64,000 nucleotides of DNA from Mayfieldus sp038040285 (GTDB lineage Bacteria > Actinomycetota > Thermoleophilia > Solirubrobacterales > 70-9). The notes under the pieces were generated by a model. That model saw only the letters and a list, made by a program, of their open reading frames with translations, was not told the DNA's origin and made no database searches. Within the stretch, counting starts at the first letter, position 1; each line of letters opens with the position of its first letter. Shown in pieces: positions 1 through 7,973 of the stretch. The DNA is taken from positions 1-64,000 of the forward strand of contig JBBPIN010000002.1 of the NCBI GenBank assembly GCA_038040285.1, in the 5' to 3' direction. The position numbers and the translations under genes are program-made.

Positions 1-99
1 TCGGTAACCATCTCCGCCGACGGGAAGACGGTCAGCTTCGACTTTGGGATAAACAACGGGATCGACGAGGTGCGGGTGATCACAGGGACGGTCCCTTAA
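1..99 (+). CDS. C-terminal end of an unidentified protein (partial)
   Basis: The reading frame is open from the first base of the window and ends at TAA 97-99, giving 32 residues rich in Ser, Thr, Val and Gly with alternating hydrophobic residues, as in a beta-sandwich tail. I do not recognise a family. The gene starts upstream of the window. Its position beside a subtilase fragment and secreted-protein cassettes makes an exported protein plausible, but nothing in the 32 residues proves it. Confidence 0.45.
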   Translation, partial: SVTISADGKTVSFDFGINNGIDEVRVITGTVP

Positions 100-166
100 G
101 CCCCTCAAGACTGCACCCCCGCCTCCGGCAACGCGCTGGTCTCGGCCTCGCCCCCCGCCGACCCCG

Positions 167-394
167 ATGCGCTTCTACTACAACCCCAGCCCGCCGGTCG
201 AGTTCTACGGCCGCGGGCTGGACATCGACGTGGCCTGGAAGGGCGGCGGCAGGCTGCGCTCCTCGGGAAACGCGACCGCGCATTTGAGCGGCATCTGTGC
301 GCTGATCCTCGCCAAGCATCCCGAGCTGACCCCGTTCGAGCTGAAGAGCGTGCTGCGATTGACTGCGGCCAACTCGACGAGGGAGGAGCGGTGA
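167..394 (+). pseudogene. Subtilase (S8) C-terminal fragment, catalytic Ser missing
   Basis: The 75-residue frame resembles the last part of a peptidase S8 domain: a Ser-motif-like stretch (SGNATAHLSGICALI, about residues 33-47) followed by the helix that ends many subtilases (HPELTPFELKSVLR). In active enzymes the motif reads G-(T/N)-S-x-A-x-P. Here the position of the nucleophile Ser is Ala and the Pro is Leu, and the Asp and His parts of the triad are absent. It is a truncated and inactivated remnant. Its stop (392-394) overlaps the GTG of the following GAF gene (391), so the two were probably translationally coupled. Confidence 0.55.
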
Positions 395-1029
395 GCGAGG
401 AGCAGCTGCGGGCGGCGGTGGCGGCCTCGGCGCTGGCCGGAGAGCAGGCGCACCGCGAGCTGCTGCAGTCGATCGTCGACGTCGCCCGGGCGATCTTCGG
501 ATCGAAGGCGGCTTCGATCACGCTCTATGACGAGGAGGCCGACGAGCTGGTTTTCGAGGCCGTCGCCGGGGAGGGCTCAGAATCGCTGATCGGCAGCCGC
601 TTCCCCTAAAGCGAGGGGGTCGCCGGCTTTGTGCTGCGCTCACGCGAGTCGCTGGTCATCGACGACGTTCAGCAGGACCCCCGTTTCGCCCGCGAGGTCG
701 CCGAGGACACCGGCTACCTTCCAAAGGGCCTGATGGCGGCGCCGTTGCTGCGCGGGGAGGATGCGCTGGGGGTGCTCTCCGTACTCGACCGCCCCGCCGA
801 GCGGCCCTTCAGCCTCGCCGAGATGGATCTGCTGTCGCTTTTCGCGCGCCAGGCTGCGCTGGCGCTAGACGTCGTCGAGCGGGCCCGGGGCGCCGGCTCG
901 GCCTTGGAAGGGGAGGGGGAAACGGCGGTGGTGGCCCGCCTCGCGCAGGCGATCGAGCAGCTCGACGGCTCCCGCCGCGAGGCAGGGACGCGACTCCTGG
1001 GCGCGCTCGAAGAGCTGCTGCGCCCCTGA
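391..1029 (+). pseudogene. GAF-domain protein interrupted by an in-frame TAA
   Basis: The frame starts at GTG 391 and encodes a helix followed by a GAF fold (ARAIFGSKAASITLYDEE, then VAGFVLRSRESLVIDDV, GLMAAPLL and LGVLSVLD) and ends at TGA 1027-1029. A single TAA at 607-609 interrupts it inside the GAF domain, between RFP and SEGVAGFVL, with no shift of frame on either side. GAF domains bind small molecules or chromophores and usually sit in signalling proteins. The C-terminal half could restart at CTG/GTG codons near 630 but would lack the first strands. Call: one nonsense mutation, or a base error, in an otherwise intact gene of about 210 residues. Confidence 0.7.
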
Positions 1030-1171
1030 GGGAAGATCGCGGCGCCCGTCGCGTCAGGGTGGATCTGGGTGGTCAGGTTCCCCAGCGGGTCAGACTCGCC
1101 ATAGCCGCTGCCCTCCAACTCCACGTTCTCCTGCGACATCGCGAGTGGCGCGGCGGTCAAGGAGCGGGCGA

Positions 1172-1323
1172 GCGCGGGCATAAAACGGGCATAGAAGTGA
1201 ACACAACCCGGCTCAACTCAGATCAACTCAAAGCAACTCGAACGGGCTCAGAGCAACTCAGATCAACCCGGAATACAGAGTTGTGGTCCAGGTGGTCGCC
1301 GGTTCGAGTCCGGTCGCTCACCC
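1172..1323 (+). repeat. att-like cassette copy A: iterons plus tRNA-His 3' half
   Basis: Three parts are visible. (1) Heptamer direct repeat GGGCATA-AAAC-GGGCATA at 1176-1193. (2) Seven imperfect units of the type CAACTC(A/G) starting at 1204, 1214, 1224, 1234, 1244, 1254 and 1264, an exact 10-bp period. (3) 1281-1323, which matches the anticodon loop (TTGTGGT, anticodon GTG), the 3' anticodon strand CCAGG, the T-arm and the acceptor 3' strand of tRNA-His, with no 5' half. tRNA 3' ends are the usual attB/attL/attR of tyrosine integrases, so this is read as an attachment-site scar. The heptamer region can be read as G-H-K-T-G-I, perhaps the last codons of a lost integrase (inference). Confidence 0.8.
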
Positions 1324-1402
1324 TGACGAAGCCTGAGGCCTCGGGGCTTTGGGTGCACGGCACAAGGCTTCTCGACGCGGGCAAAATAACCCCAGAATTC
1401 GC

Positions 1403-1433
1403 TTGACAGCGCACGTTGCAGGTGGCATAGGCT
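1403..1433 (+). promoter_or_regulatory. Candidate sigma-70-type promoter of the RTX/propeller gene
   Basis: TTGACA at 1403-1408 is a perfect -35 element; TAGGCT at 1428-1433 fits the TANNNT pattern of a -10 element with a 19-bp spacer, longer than the optimum of 17. It lies about 110 bp upstream of the ATG at 1544 and just downstream of att-like copy A, so the cargo gene would carry its own promoter. Confidence 0.35.
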
Positions 1434-1543
1434 CGATGAGCTGGATAGTTAGACGGGCGCTGAATGGCTGACTAGGCAAGCAGGCTCTGACTCGTCCATC
1501 TGCTTGGCGTCCGCCTGACTCGGTCTCACACCGGAGGTCAGCG

Positions 1544-2974
1544 ATGGCGATGACGACGAACTCTTCACTGGGGGGGAAGACTGCATCTCCCAATGGGCAG
1601 CGGTCGCGCCGCGGGACGGTGGTGGTTTCGAAGCGTTGGATGGCGGCAGTTGCATCGGTGGTGGCTTCTGCCGCCCTTTGTTTCGTACTCGCCTTTGCTT
1701 CCAGCGCTGACGCTTACATCTACTGGTCCGACGCCGGTGGTTACCCGTCACCTGAGGTGGGCATCGGCCGTGCCGAGCTCAGCGGCCAAAATGAAATCAA
1801 GAACTTCATCCCCAACGTACAGCCGTTCAAGGTCGAGGTGGGGGGCGGGCGCATCTATTGGACCGGCTTCGGCGGCACGCCCTGGATCGGGAGCGCAAAC
1901 ATCGACGGCACCGGCGCCACCGACCAGTTCGCTCACATCGACACTGTTCCGGGAGACACTTACTACCCGGTCCCGCCCAACGGCGTAGATGTCGCAGTAG
2001 GCGGTGGTTACTTCTATTGGCTCGGGCACCGTCCCTTCGCTGGTCCTGGTCCTTTCTACATCCGCAGCGGCTATACGATCGGGCGCGCCAGGCTCGATGG
2101 CTCCGGCGCAGAACAGAACCTGATCTCCGCCGACGAAAGCGGCGCGATGGAAGGCAGTGGCCTGACCCCGTGGGCGATCGCGGCGGACGAGGGTCACGTC
2201 TACTGGCTTTATGAGATTAATGATTACAGTTACCCCACTAGCCCGGATCAGCTTGTCATCGGCCGTGCAAACCTAGACGGCACCGGTGTGGTTACGCACT
2301 TCATCGACGTGGGGACGTTAGAAATCCACGGAGCTGGCGGTCTCGCCGTCGACGCAGCCCACATCTATTGGGTGGAAACTTATCTCGACACCATCGGGCG
2401 CGCCAACCTCGATGGCTCCGGTGTTAACCGCCAGTTCACTCAAACCCCTGCTAATGAGCCCAACATTGCGGTGGACGCCCAGCACCTGTATTGGAGCGGC
2501 ATTGCGCCCCCCCAACATCAAGGGAGGGTGATCGGCCGCGCGAACCTGGACGGCTCCGGTGTCAACACTGCCTTCCTTGATCCCACTGGCGGCTCAGTCA
2601 ACGGCCTCGCGGTAGACGGGCTAGTGGGAGCGCCGGGGGGCAAGTGTCAAGGAAAACGGGCGACGATCGTAGGGACCGCCGGCAAGGACAAACTGAAGGG
2701 CACAAAGAAGGCGGACGTGATCGTCGGCCTGGGGGGCAAGGATAAGATCATCGCCAAGGGAGGTAACGACATCGTCTGCGCCGGTGCCGGAAACGACAAG
2801 GTTTTCGGCGGGGTGGGGAACGACAAACTTAACGGCGAAGGCGGCAACGACCGCCTGCTCGGGGGCAAGGGCAAGGACAAGCTGAAGGGCGGCAAAGGGA
2901 AGGACAAGCTCTACGGAGGCCCAGGCCTCGACAAGCTAAATGGCGGCCCCGGCAAGGACATTCAGAAGCAGTAG
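1544..2974 (+). CDS. Secreted beta-propeller protein with RTX-like calcium-binding tail
   Basis: 476 residues. ATG 1544 follows GGAGGT (1533-1538) by 5 nt; a second ATG lies at 1550. An N-terminal signal peptide (basic stretch, hydrophobic segment at residues 30-55, cut near SADA) is followed by about six repeats of the pattern (I/F)YW...IGRANLDGTG, the blades of a YWTD/DUF5050-like beta-propeller (residues 57-365). The C-terminal 110 residues are glycine/aspartate nonapeptide-like repeats (GGxGxDxL; GNDKVFGG, GNDRLLGG), an RTX-type Ca-binding parallel beta-roll in which many Asp positions are Lys-Asp. Expected to be exported and to fold outside the cell; ligand unknown. It is the only gene between att-like copies A and B. 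Confidence 0.8.
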   Translation: MAMTTNSSLGGKTASPNGQRSRRGTVVVSKRWMAAVASVVASAALCFVLAFASSADAYIYWSDAGGYPSPEVGIGRAELSGQNEIKNFIPNVQPFKVEVGGGRIYWTGFGGTPWIGSANIDGTGATDQFAHIDTVPGDTYYPVPPNGVDVAVGGGYFYWLGHRPFAGPGPFYIRSGYTIGRARLDGSGAEQNLISADESGAMEGSGLTPWAIAADEGHVYWLYEINDYSYPTSPDQLVIGRANLDGTGVVTHFIDVGTLEIHGAGGLAVDAAHIYWVETYLDTIGRANLDGSGVNRQFTQTPANEPNIAVDAQHLYWSGIAPPQHQGRVIGRANLDGSGVNTAFLDPTGGSVNGLAVDGLVGAPGGKCQGKRATIVGTAGKDKLKGTKKADVIVGLGGKDKIIAKGGNDIVCAGAGNDKVFGGVGNDKLNGEGGNDRLLGGKGKDKLKGGKGKDKLYGGPGLDKLNGGPGKDIQKQ

Positions 2975-3050
2975 GTGGGCACAGGTCTTCCTCGAAACGC
3001 CGAGGACGCTCGACGGTGACCCGGGGCGCAGCGGCCAACCGAACGGGAAC

Positions 3051-3198
3051 GGGCATAAAACGGGCATAGAAGTGCACACAACTCCGCTCAACTCAGATCA
3101 ACTCAAAGCAACTCGGATGGGCACAGATCAACTCGGATCAAGCTGAACCACAGAGTTGTGGTCCAGGTGGTCGCCGGTTCGAGTCCGGTCGCTCACCC
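3051..3198 (+). repeat. att-like cassette copy B: iterons plus tRNA-His 3' half
   Basis: Same layout as copy A: heptamer repeat GGGCATA-AAAC-GGGCATA at 3051-3068, CAACTC-type units starting at 3079, 3089, 3099, 3109, 3119, 3129 and 3139 (10-bp period), then the tRNA-His 3' half at 3156-3198, identical over 43 nt to copy A. Copies A and B flank one secreted-protein gene and are in the same orientation, as expected for attL/attR of one insertion or for successive insertions at one tRNA. Confidence 0.8.
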
Positions 3199-3296
3199 TT
3201 CAGAATGCGGCGCTAGCAAGCCAAATCCCGATCGCCTTCGCGGATAGCGACCGGTCGCGAGGCTCCAATATGGCTCCATTTTCTGTCGGGACCGAC

Positions 3297-3340
<44 letters not shown>

Positions 3341-3377
3341 CCCGCCAAAGGCACGGAAACGTGCCTGAGACGAGAAA

Positions 3378-3403
3378 CAGGAGCCTCCTTCGGGAGGCTC
3401 CTG
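3378..3403 (+). terminator. Perfect 11-bp hairpin with UUCG loop
   Basis: CAGGAGCCTCC (3378-3388), loop TTCG, GGAGGCTCCTG (3393-3403). The stem has no mismatch and the C(UUCG)G tetraloop is very stable. There is no T-run after it, so it would be a tail-less terminator of the kind proposed in actinobacteria, or part of the mobile-element end. Confidence 0.5.
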
Positions 3404-3484
3404 GCTTTGGTGCCGGGTACCAAACGGGTACCAATTTCGATCCAGGCGTGCGGATCGTCGGCGAATTCGCCGGCTCTTCCCAGA

Positions 3485-3517
3485 GTGGTCGCTGGTTCAA
3501 ATCCAGTCGCCCCGACT
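3485..3517 (+). pseudogene. tRNA 3' end, possibly tRNA-Pro
   Basis: T-arm GCTGG-TTCAAAT-CCAGT preceded by GTGGTC and followed by acceptor strand CGCCCCG plus discriminator A. A CGGGGCG acceptor with A73 would suit tRNA-Pro; the anticodon part is not preserved, so the type is uncertain. Upstream at 3415-3432 lies GGGTACC-AAAC-GGGTACC, the same heptamer-AAAC-heptamer layout seen before the tRNA-His halves, which supports a third integration scar. Confidence 0.5.
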
Positions 3518-3582
3518 AAGCAAAGCGTGCTCCCAGTGCCCCCATAGAGGCCAGGCCCAACGGGGAGGCGAGCACACCACCC

Positions 3583-4353
3583 GATCCCCGCTCCTACACC
3601 CCAGAGCACCTGGCGGAGAAGATCCGCGGCGCACCCGGCGGCCTGGAGGGCGAGCGCAAGCAGGTGACGGTCCTGTTCGCCGACGTGATGGGCTCCATGG
3701 AGCTGGCCGAGCGCAGCGATCCGGAGGAGTGGCGGCGGATCATGGACAGCTTCTTCGCCATCCTCTGCGACGGCGTCCACCGCTTCGAGGGCACCGTTGA
3801 CAAGTTCACGGGCGACGGCATCATGGCCCTGTTCGGGGCACCGATCGCCCACGAAGACCACGCCCAGCGGGCCTGCTTCGCGGCGCTCCACCTGATCGGC
3901 GAGCTGGCCGATTACGCCGCCGAGCTGCGGCGGACGCAGGGACTGAACTTCACGGTCCGAATGGGCCTCAACTCCGGCGAGGTGGTGGTGGGGGCGATCG
4001 GCGAAGACCTCGGCATGGAGTACACGGCGATCGGCCACACCGTGGGCCTCGCGCAGCGCATGGAGCAGCTCGCCGAGCCTGGCAAGGCCTATCTCACCGA
4101 TTACACGGCGTCGCTGGTGCAGGGCTACCTTGCGCTCAAGGACCTCGAGGAGTTCGAGGTGAAGGGCGCCAGCCGCCCGCTGCGGGTCCACGAGCTGACC
4201 GGCGTCGGCGCGGCGCGGGGACGCCTGGACATCTCGCGGGCGCGCGGCTTCGCGCGGTTCGTCGGGCGAGACGAGGAGATGAGGGCCCTCGAGACCGCCT
4301 TCGAGCAGAACTGCCGTCCCGATGGCGTGCCGCCGCCGCCGAAAGCGGCCTGA
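3583..4353 (+). pseudogene. Class III adenylate/guanylate cyclase fragment
   Basis: In frame from about 3583 the peptide begins with the linker typical of zinc-ribbon/cyclase/AAA proteins (YTPEHLAEKI, GGLEGERKQVTVLFADV). The cyclase domain shows both metal Asp sites (FADVMGSMEL and FTGDGIMALFG), the dimer-interface region and the AIGHTVGLAQRM segment. After it comes FVGRDEEMRALE, the start of the ATPase module that normally continues for some 800 residues; it is cut after about 20 residues by unrelated sequence and a TGA. The N-terminal zinc ribbon and a normal start codon are missing; the first in-frame GTG (3664) lies inside the catalytic domain. Both ends are truncated, so this is a relic, although the cyclase core itself looks intact. 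Confidence 0.75.
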
Positions 4354-4464
4354 AGGCGGTGGATCGGCAAGGCTGGGAACGCTTCGTTGTCGTCACGACG
4401 CGTTGAGCCCGGCCGCCCCAGCGACTAGAGAGCGGCGGGATCCCTTCGCGACGTGGCATCGTCA

Positions 4465-6159
4465 CTACGACCCGCCCACCTTGCAGAGGGTCACGGCGCC
4501 GGAGGTCTCCAGGCGCCAGGGACGCTTCGACAGATCGGCGGGAACGCGCAGCGCACCCACGGCTCCCGGGGCTAAGTCACCAAGGGTCGCCGAGGCATCG
4601 TCTGCGAATCGCGCGGCATAGATCGTCTGCGCCTTCTGGGTCCGGACCGTGTAGTCCCCCGGCCGCAGCGCCAGGGCCCTCGAACCCGGATGCGACCAGC
4701 CGGGCTGCGACCGGCAGGGACTTCCCGCTCGAGGGCCCTGGCCAGCATGTGGTGCCAGCTTGACGTCTTCAGCTTCTGCGAGCAGCTTGTCGGCCGCGGC
4801 GCGGGCCACCTCGTCGCTTGCCGCAAGCTCGGACACGATGAAGGCCGGCGAACCGAACGCGTCGACGGCGGAGAAGTAGGAGCTCGCGGGAATGGGCGGC
4901 GTACTGGTGACGAGCTGGATCACGGAGAAGGAGTTCATATGACCGCGCGCGATCTCCGCCCCCGTCAGCGTCCCTCGGTCCATGTCGGTTATGAACTTGC
5001 GCAGGCGGTAGCCGTCGTGAAGCGAGAAGTAGCCGCTGACCGCGGCCGCGACGGTGACCACCGTGGCCGCGGCAAGGGCCCGCCTGTCGAATCGCACCCC
5101 GCGCAGGAACTCCGCTGCGATCAAGAGCACGAAGATGGCACCGGGATACTGGTAGCGACCGGTCACCGGCTCGCGCTTGTAGGGGATGGCGTTGAACGCG
5201 GTGAGAAACCAGAACGCCGCGCCGGCCGCCACGACCACCCACAACCAGCGCGACGGCCAGCCCATCCGCCGCAGCCGCCAGATCGCCAACACGATCGCGA
5301 TCACGACCAGGATCCGCCCCCAGTTGAGCCCGATGTTGTTCGGACCGACGTTGCCGCTCAGCGGCGTGGTGAGCCCGAAAAGCGAAGCGAGGTTCGCGGA
5401 AACCGCGTCGAAGACGAAGCGGGGCGAGTTGAGCACGTTGTGAAAGGTCATCGTGTGGGGCGCCTTATGGCCCCAGCCCAGGTACCAGATCCCGTAGAGG
5501 GCCAGCGGCAGCAGCGCGACGTAAAGGCGTCGCAGCACAGCCTGAGGGCGCCACCCTCCCTCTGAGGGTCCCAGCGCGACGCTGACCAGCGCACCGAGGG
5601 CGAACGGGACACCAAGCTCCGAGAAGGAGATTGCGACCACAAGCAGCGCGCACGCCGCGAGGTCGCCTTTGAGATCGTCGCGCTCGAGCGCCAGAAGCGC
5701 TCCGATCCCCGCCGCGACCGAGCCGGAGAATCCCATCTGAAACGACCACAGCAGGTCGCTCCAGGCCGCGCCCAGGAACAGGATGAGGACGCTGCCCAGC
5801 AGCGCCATCCAGTACCCCACGCGCCGCCGCAGGTAGACGAACAGCAGGACGACGCTGAGCAGGAAGATGAAGGTCCCCACGACGGCGAACGGAAAGGCCG
5901 AGCTCATCCCGAACAGCGCCAGCAGCGCCTTGTAGATTGCGACCGGGGCAACCGCGATGTGCTCGTTGTGGGGGTCCAGGTAGACCGCGGCGCTGGAGCC
6001 GCGCCGGTCGATCAGGAATTCCCAATCGTCGACGACGAACGTGAGATGGGACTGGAACAGCAGCAGGATTGCCGCGGAGCAGGCGAACGCCCCTGCGAGG
6101 CAGACCAGGGCCGCAAGGGGCAGGGGTCGGTTGGGCTGCGATGCGCTGGAGGAATCCAT
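4465..6159 (-). CDS. Polytopic membrane protein, GT-C-like
   Basis: About 564 residues from ATG 6159. Upstream in-frame starts back to 6330 would add a low-complexity Thr/Pro stretch that is a shadow of the His-rich gene fragment next door, so 6159 is preferred although it has no clear Shine-Dalgarno. A first membrane helix is followed by a periplasmic loop with DDWEFL, resembling the acidic loop of GT-C glycosyltransferases (mannosyl- and arabinofuranosyl-transferase type), then about ten more membrane helices and a soluble C-terminal domain of about 150 residues. The family fit is by topology and the DDW motif only. A role in cell-surface glycosylation is inference. No operon partner is visible on this strand. 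Confidence 0.6.
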   Translation of the reverse strand: MDSSSASQPNRPLPLAALVCLAGAFACSAAILLLFQSHLTFVVDDWEFLIDRRGSSAAVYLDPHNEHIAVAPVAIYKALLALFGMSSAFPFAVVGTFIFLLSVVLLFVYLRRRVGYWMALLGSVLILFLGAAWSDLLWSFQMGFSGSVAAGIGALLALERDDLKGDLAACALLVVAISFSELGVPFALGALVSVALGPSEGGWRPQAVLRRLYVALLPLALYGIWYLGWGHKAPHTMTFHNVLNSPRFVFDAVSANLASLFGLTTPLSGNVGPNNIGLNWGRILVVIAIVLAIWRLRRMGWPSRWLWVVVAAGAAFWFLTAFNAIPYKREPVTGRYQYPGAIFVLLIAAEFLRGVRFDRRALAAATVVTVAAAVSGYFSLHDGYRLRKFITDMDRGTLTGAEIARGHMNSFSVIQLVTSTPPIPASSYFSAVDAFGSPAFIVSELAASDEVARAAADKLLAEAEDVKLAPHAGQGPRAGSPCRSQPGWSHPGSRALALRPGDYTVRTQKAQTIYAARFADDASATLGDLAPGAVGALRVPADLSKRPWRLETSGAVTLCKVGGS

Positions 6160-6169
6160 GGGAGTTGGT

Positions 6170-6445
6170 TCAGGCGTCGATCCGGCTGAGTGCGGCGACT
6201 CGCAGCCCAACCGCGCGCAGCCCGGCGCGCGAGCGCTTGATGCTCTCATCGACAAGGCCGTGGGAATGGCCGTGGGCGCCGTGGGAGTGGTGGGCGTGGT
6301 CGTCCGGGGTGTGCGGATGCTGATGTGCACGAGGCTCGCGCCGGTGGGTATGTGGTCCGGAATGAGGGTGCGCGTGGATCAGCGCGTCGCCGTGGCGATG
6401 CAGATCACCGCTTAAGCGTTCGTAGGAGAGCTGTTCTTGGGTCAC
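6170..6445 (-). pseudogene. Truncated His-rich N terminus of a CDF metal transporter
   Basis: 91 residues, very rich in His (HRHGD, HAHPHSG, HSHGAHGHSHG) and ending in LVDESIKRSRAGLRAVGL, the sequence that directly precedes the first membrane helix in cation diffusion facilitator transporters. The helices are missing: after GLRVAAL the frame stops (6170-6172). Only the metal-binding N-terminal tail remains, so it is a truncated gene. A different, complete CDF transporter lies 320 bp away. Confidence 0.6.
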
Positions 6446-6520
6446 TGAGTCCTGAGGCTACGTGGGCGCTGCGGGGATCGGCCCGGGTAGACGCCTTGAC
6501 TCGCCGTCAAACTGGACGGC

Positions 6521-6753
6521 ATGCTTACAGCTTTCGGGGCAGCCGCCGTCACTTTCATGATGCTGATGTATGCGCTGGAGAGCCGCAGCGACAGGTTCAT
6601 CCTCGCCTTTGGCTGCGGTTGCCTGCTCTCCGGCGCCTACGGCTTCCTCGCCGGCACCTGGCCCTTTGGAGTGGTCGAGGCGATCTGGGCGCCTTCCGCC
6701 GCTACGACCGCGTCCGAGGGGTCCCTCCGCCTGCGTCGCCCCCCAGGGCATAG
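6521..6753 (+). pseudogene. Small membrane protein, probably frameshifted
   Basis: ATG 6521 begins a hydrophobic peptide with two predicted membrane segments (AAAVTFMMLMYALE and ILAFGCGCLLSGAYGFLAG) ending in WPFGVVEAIW. At about 6690 the sense moves to another frame, where AFRRYDRVRG continues to a stop at 6751-6753; the original frame runs on as an Arg/Pro-rich shadow. The expected protein is some 75 residues. I do not know its function. Confidence 0.45.
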
Positions 6754-6766
6754 GCCAGCGCGTACA

Positions 6767-7477
6767 TCAGCAGCAGTCGTCCCTGCAGGCCTCCCGGTGC
6801 GGATTGAGGCTCGGGCCCACGCAACAGCCCTCGCCTCGCCAGGTCTGGACTCCTTCCCGGACGGCGACTGCGGCGATCGCCAGGGCTGCGATCGGATCGA
6901 GCCACCACCAGCCGAGCAGCGTGTTTCCGAGCAGACCAAGGAACACGGCACCGGCGAGGTAGGCGCAGAGAAGGTTCTGGGTTCCCTCGCAATGTGTGGC
7001 CGACGAGCTGAGGGTCTCGGCAAGGCGCTGCTTGGCGAGGCCCAGAAAGGGCATGCCGATGAGGCTGCTCGCGGTCAGCGCCATCCCCAGCCAGCTGGTC
7101 TGCACCCCCGCACCCGTGATCAGGTGCCGGACCGCCTCGACGGACACGTAAGGGGCGAGCAGGAAGAACTGCACGGCGACGAGCTTCTGGGCCCGCTCCT
7201 CGGCGGCGTGGGAATGGAGTCGGTGGCCGGTGAACCGCCAGACGATGATCACGCTGGCGAAACCCTCGATTGCTGAGTCGATGCCGAAGCCGATCAGTGC
7301 GATCGATCCCGCCGTGATCCCGGCGGTGATCGCGATTGCCCCCTCGGCGCTCATCCACGCGAGGCTGAGCCATGAGAGCGCCTTCGCGCGTCTGGCCGCG
7401 CTCAGCCACTGCGGGCTGGGCTCTGCCCTCGCCGGCGCCGTGCTCAGCGGCAGGGTTTGAAGGGCCGTCTCACTCAC
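6767..7477 (-). CDS. CDF-type cation efflux protein with Cys-rich tail
   Basis: 236 residues from GTG 7477, which overlaps the stop of the arsR gene (GTGA, 7474-7477), so the pair is translationally coupled. A longer frame reaches 7657 but only as a shadow of arsR. The cation_efflux fold shows membrane helices with GSIALIGFGIDSAIEG (second-helix Asp) and WWLDPIAALAIAA (fifth-helix Asp), the two acidic sites used for metal transport. The C terminus carries Cys pairs (GEGCCVG ... CRDDCC) able to bind thiophilic metal. Likely exports Zn, Cd or a similar ion across the inner membrane under control of the adjacent repressor. Confidence 0.75.
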   Translation of the reverse strand: MSETALQTLPLSTAPARAEPSPQWLSAARRAKALSWLSLAWMSAEGAIAITAGITAGSIALIGFGIDSAIEGFASVIIVWRFTGHRLHSHAAEERAQKLVAVQFFLLAPYVSVEAVRHLITGAGVQTSWLGMALTASSLIGMPFLGLAKQRLAETLSSSATHCEGTQNLLCAYLAGAVFLGLLGNTLLGWWWLDPIAALAIAAVAVREGVQTWRGEGCCVGPSLNPHREACRDDCC

Positions 7478-7827
7478 GCGATGACCTTCTGGCCGAGCGT
7501 TGCGTCCAGAAGCAACAGGCCCCTCTCGCTCAGCGAGTAGAGCACCATCTTGCCCTCCCGGCGGCTTGCGACCAGGCCCTCTAGGCGCAGCACCCGGAGA
7601 TGGTGGGAGACCAGATTCTCGGCTCTCTCCAAGACCCAGGCCGCGTCGCAGACGCATAACTCCTCACCTTCGGCGAGGGCAGCGGCCAGGGTCAGGCGGG
7701 TCGGATCCGAGAGGGCCTTTACCTGCCGCGCCTGTCGCTCGGCTTGCTCCGGGTCCAGGCGCTGCAAGCGCAGATCCTCGGCCTTTTCGAGATCGAGGCA
7801 CAGCACATCGCATCGGTCATCTGCCAT
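7474..7827 (-). CDS. ArsR/SmtB-family metal-sensing repressor (CadC-like)
   Basis: 117 residues with a winged helix-turn-helix (LSDPTRLTLAAAL ... LVSHHLRVLRLEGLVASRREGKMVLYSL). Two Cys in the N-terminal arm (CDVLCLD) plus the ELCVCD motif in the recognition-helix region match the alpha3N thiolate site of CadC-type Cd/Pb/Zn sensors. It stands first in a two-gene operon with the CDF transporter and most likely represses it until metal binds. An inverted repeat 20-33 bp upstream is a candidate operator. Confidence 0.8.
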   Translation of the reverse strand: MADDRCDVLCLDLEKAEDLRLQRLDPEQAERQARQVKALSDPTRLTLAAALAEGEELCVCDAAWVLERAENLVSHHLRVLRLEGLVASRREGKMVLYSLSERGLLLLDATLGQKVIA

Positions 7828-7846
7828 GACAACATCCTAATCCCCG

Positions 7847-7859
7847 TTGAGATGATCAA
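7847..7859 (-). promoter_or_regulatory. Candidate ArsR operator
   Basis: Imperfect palindrome TTGA-GATGA-TCAA, 20-33 bp upstream of the arsR ATG (7827). ArsR-family repressors bind short AT-rich dyads of this kind overlapping their own promoter. Confidence 0.35.
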
Positions 7860-7919
7860 GGCCGCCCTAGTCCTCCCAAGGAGCCCACCAGTCTCACCGC
7901 TCCACCACCTCACGCAGTA

Positions 7920-7931
7920 TCACCGCGGTGA
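7920..7931. other. 12-bp perfect palindrome upstream of the relaxase gene
   Basis: TCACCGCGGTGA lies 42 bp before the relaxase start, in the intergenic region shared with divergent arsR. It could be an operator or part of an origin of transfer; the sequence alone does not decide. Confidence 0.35.
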
Positions 7932-7973
7932 AGCAGATGAGGCACTTCGCCCTGGTTTTCGACAGAAGGGGTG

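Noticed and set aside
1059..1406. 115-residue frame across att-like copy A
   Set aside because: It runs through iterons and the tRNA half; the repeat content explains it. At most its first part could be an integrase tail remnant.
3378..3403. Rho-independent terminator in the strict sense
   Set aside because: The stem is perfect but there is no T-run; kept only as a terminator-like hairpin.
4690..5565. 291-residue plus-strand frame antisense to the membrane protein gene
   Set aside because: Composition is Arg/Gly/His-rich and lacks motifs, while the minus strand encodes well-formed membrane helices.
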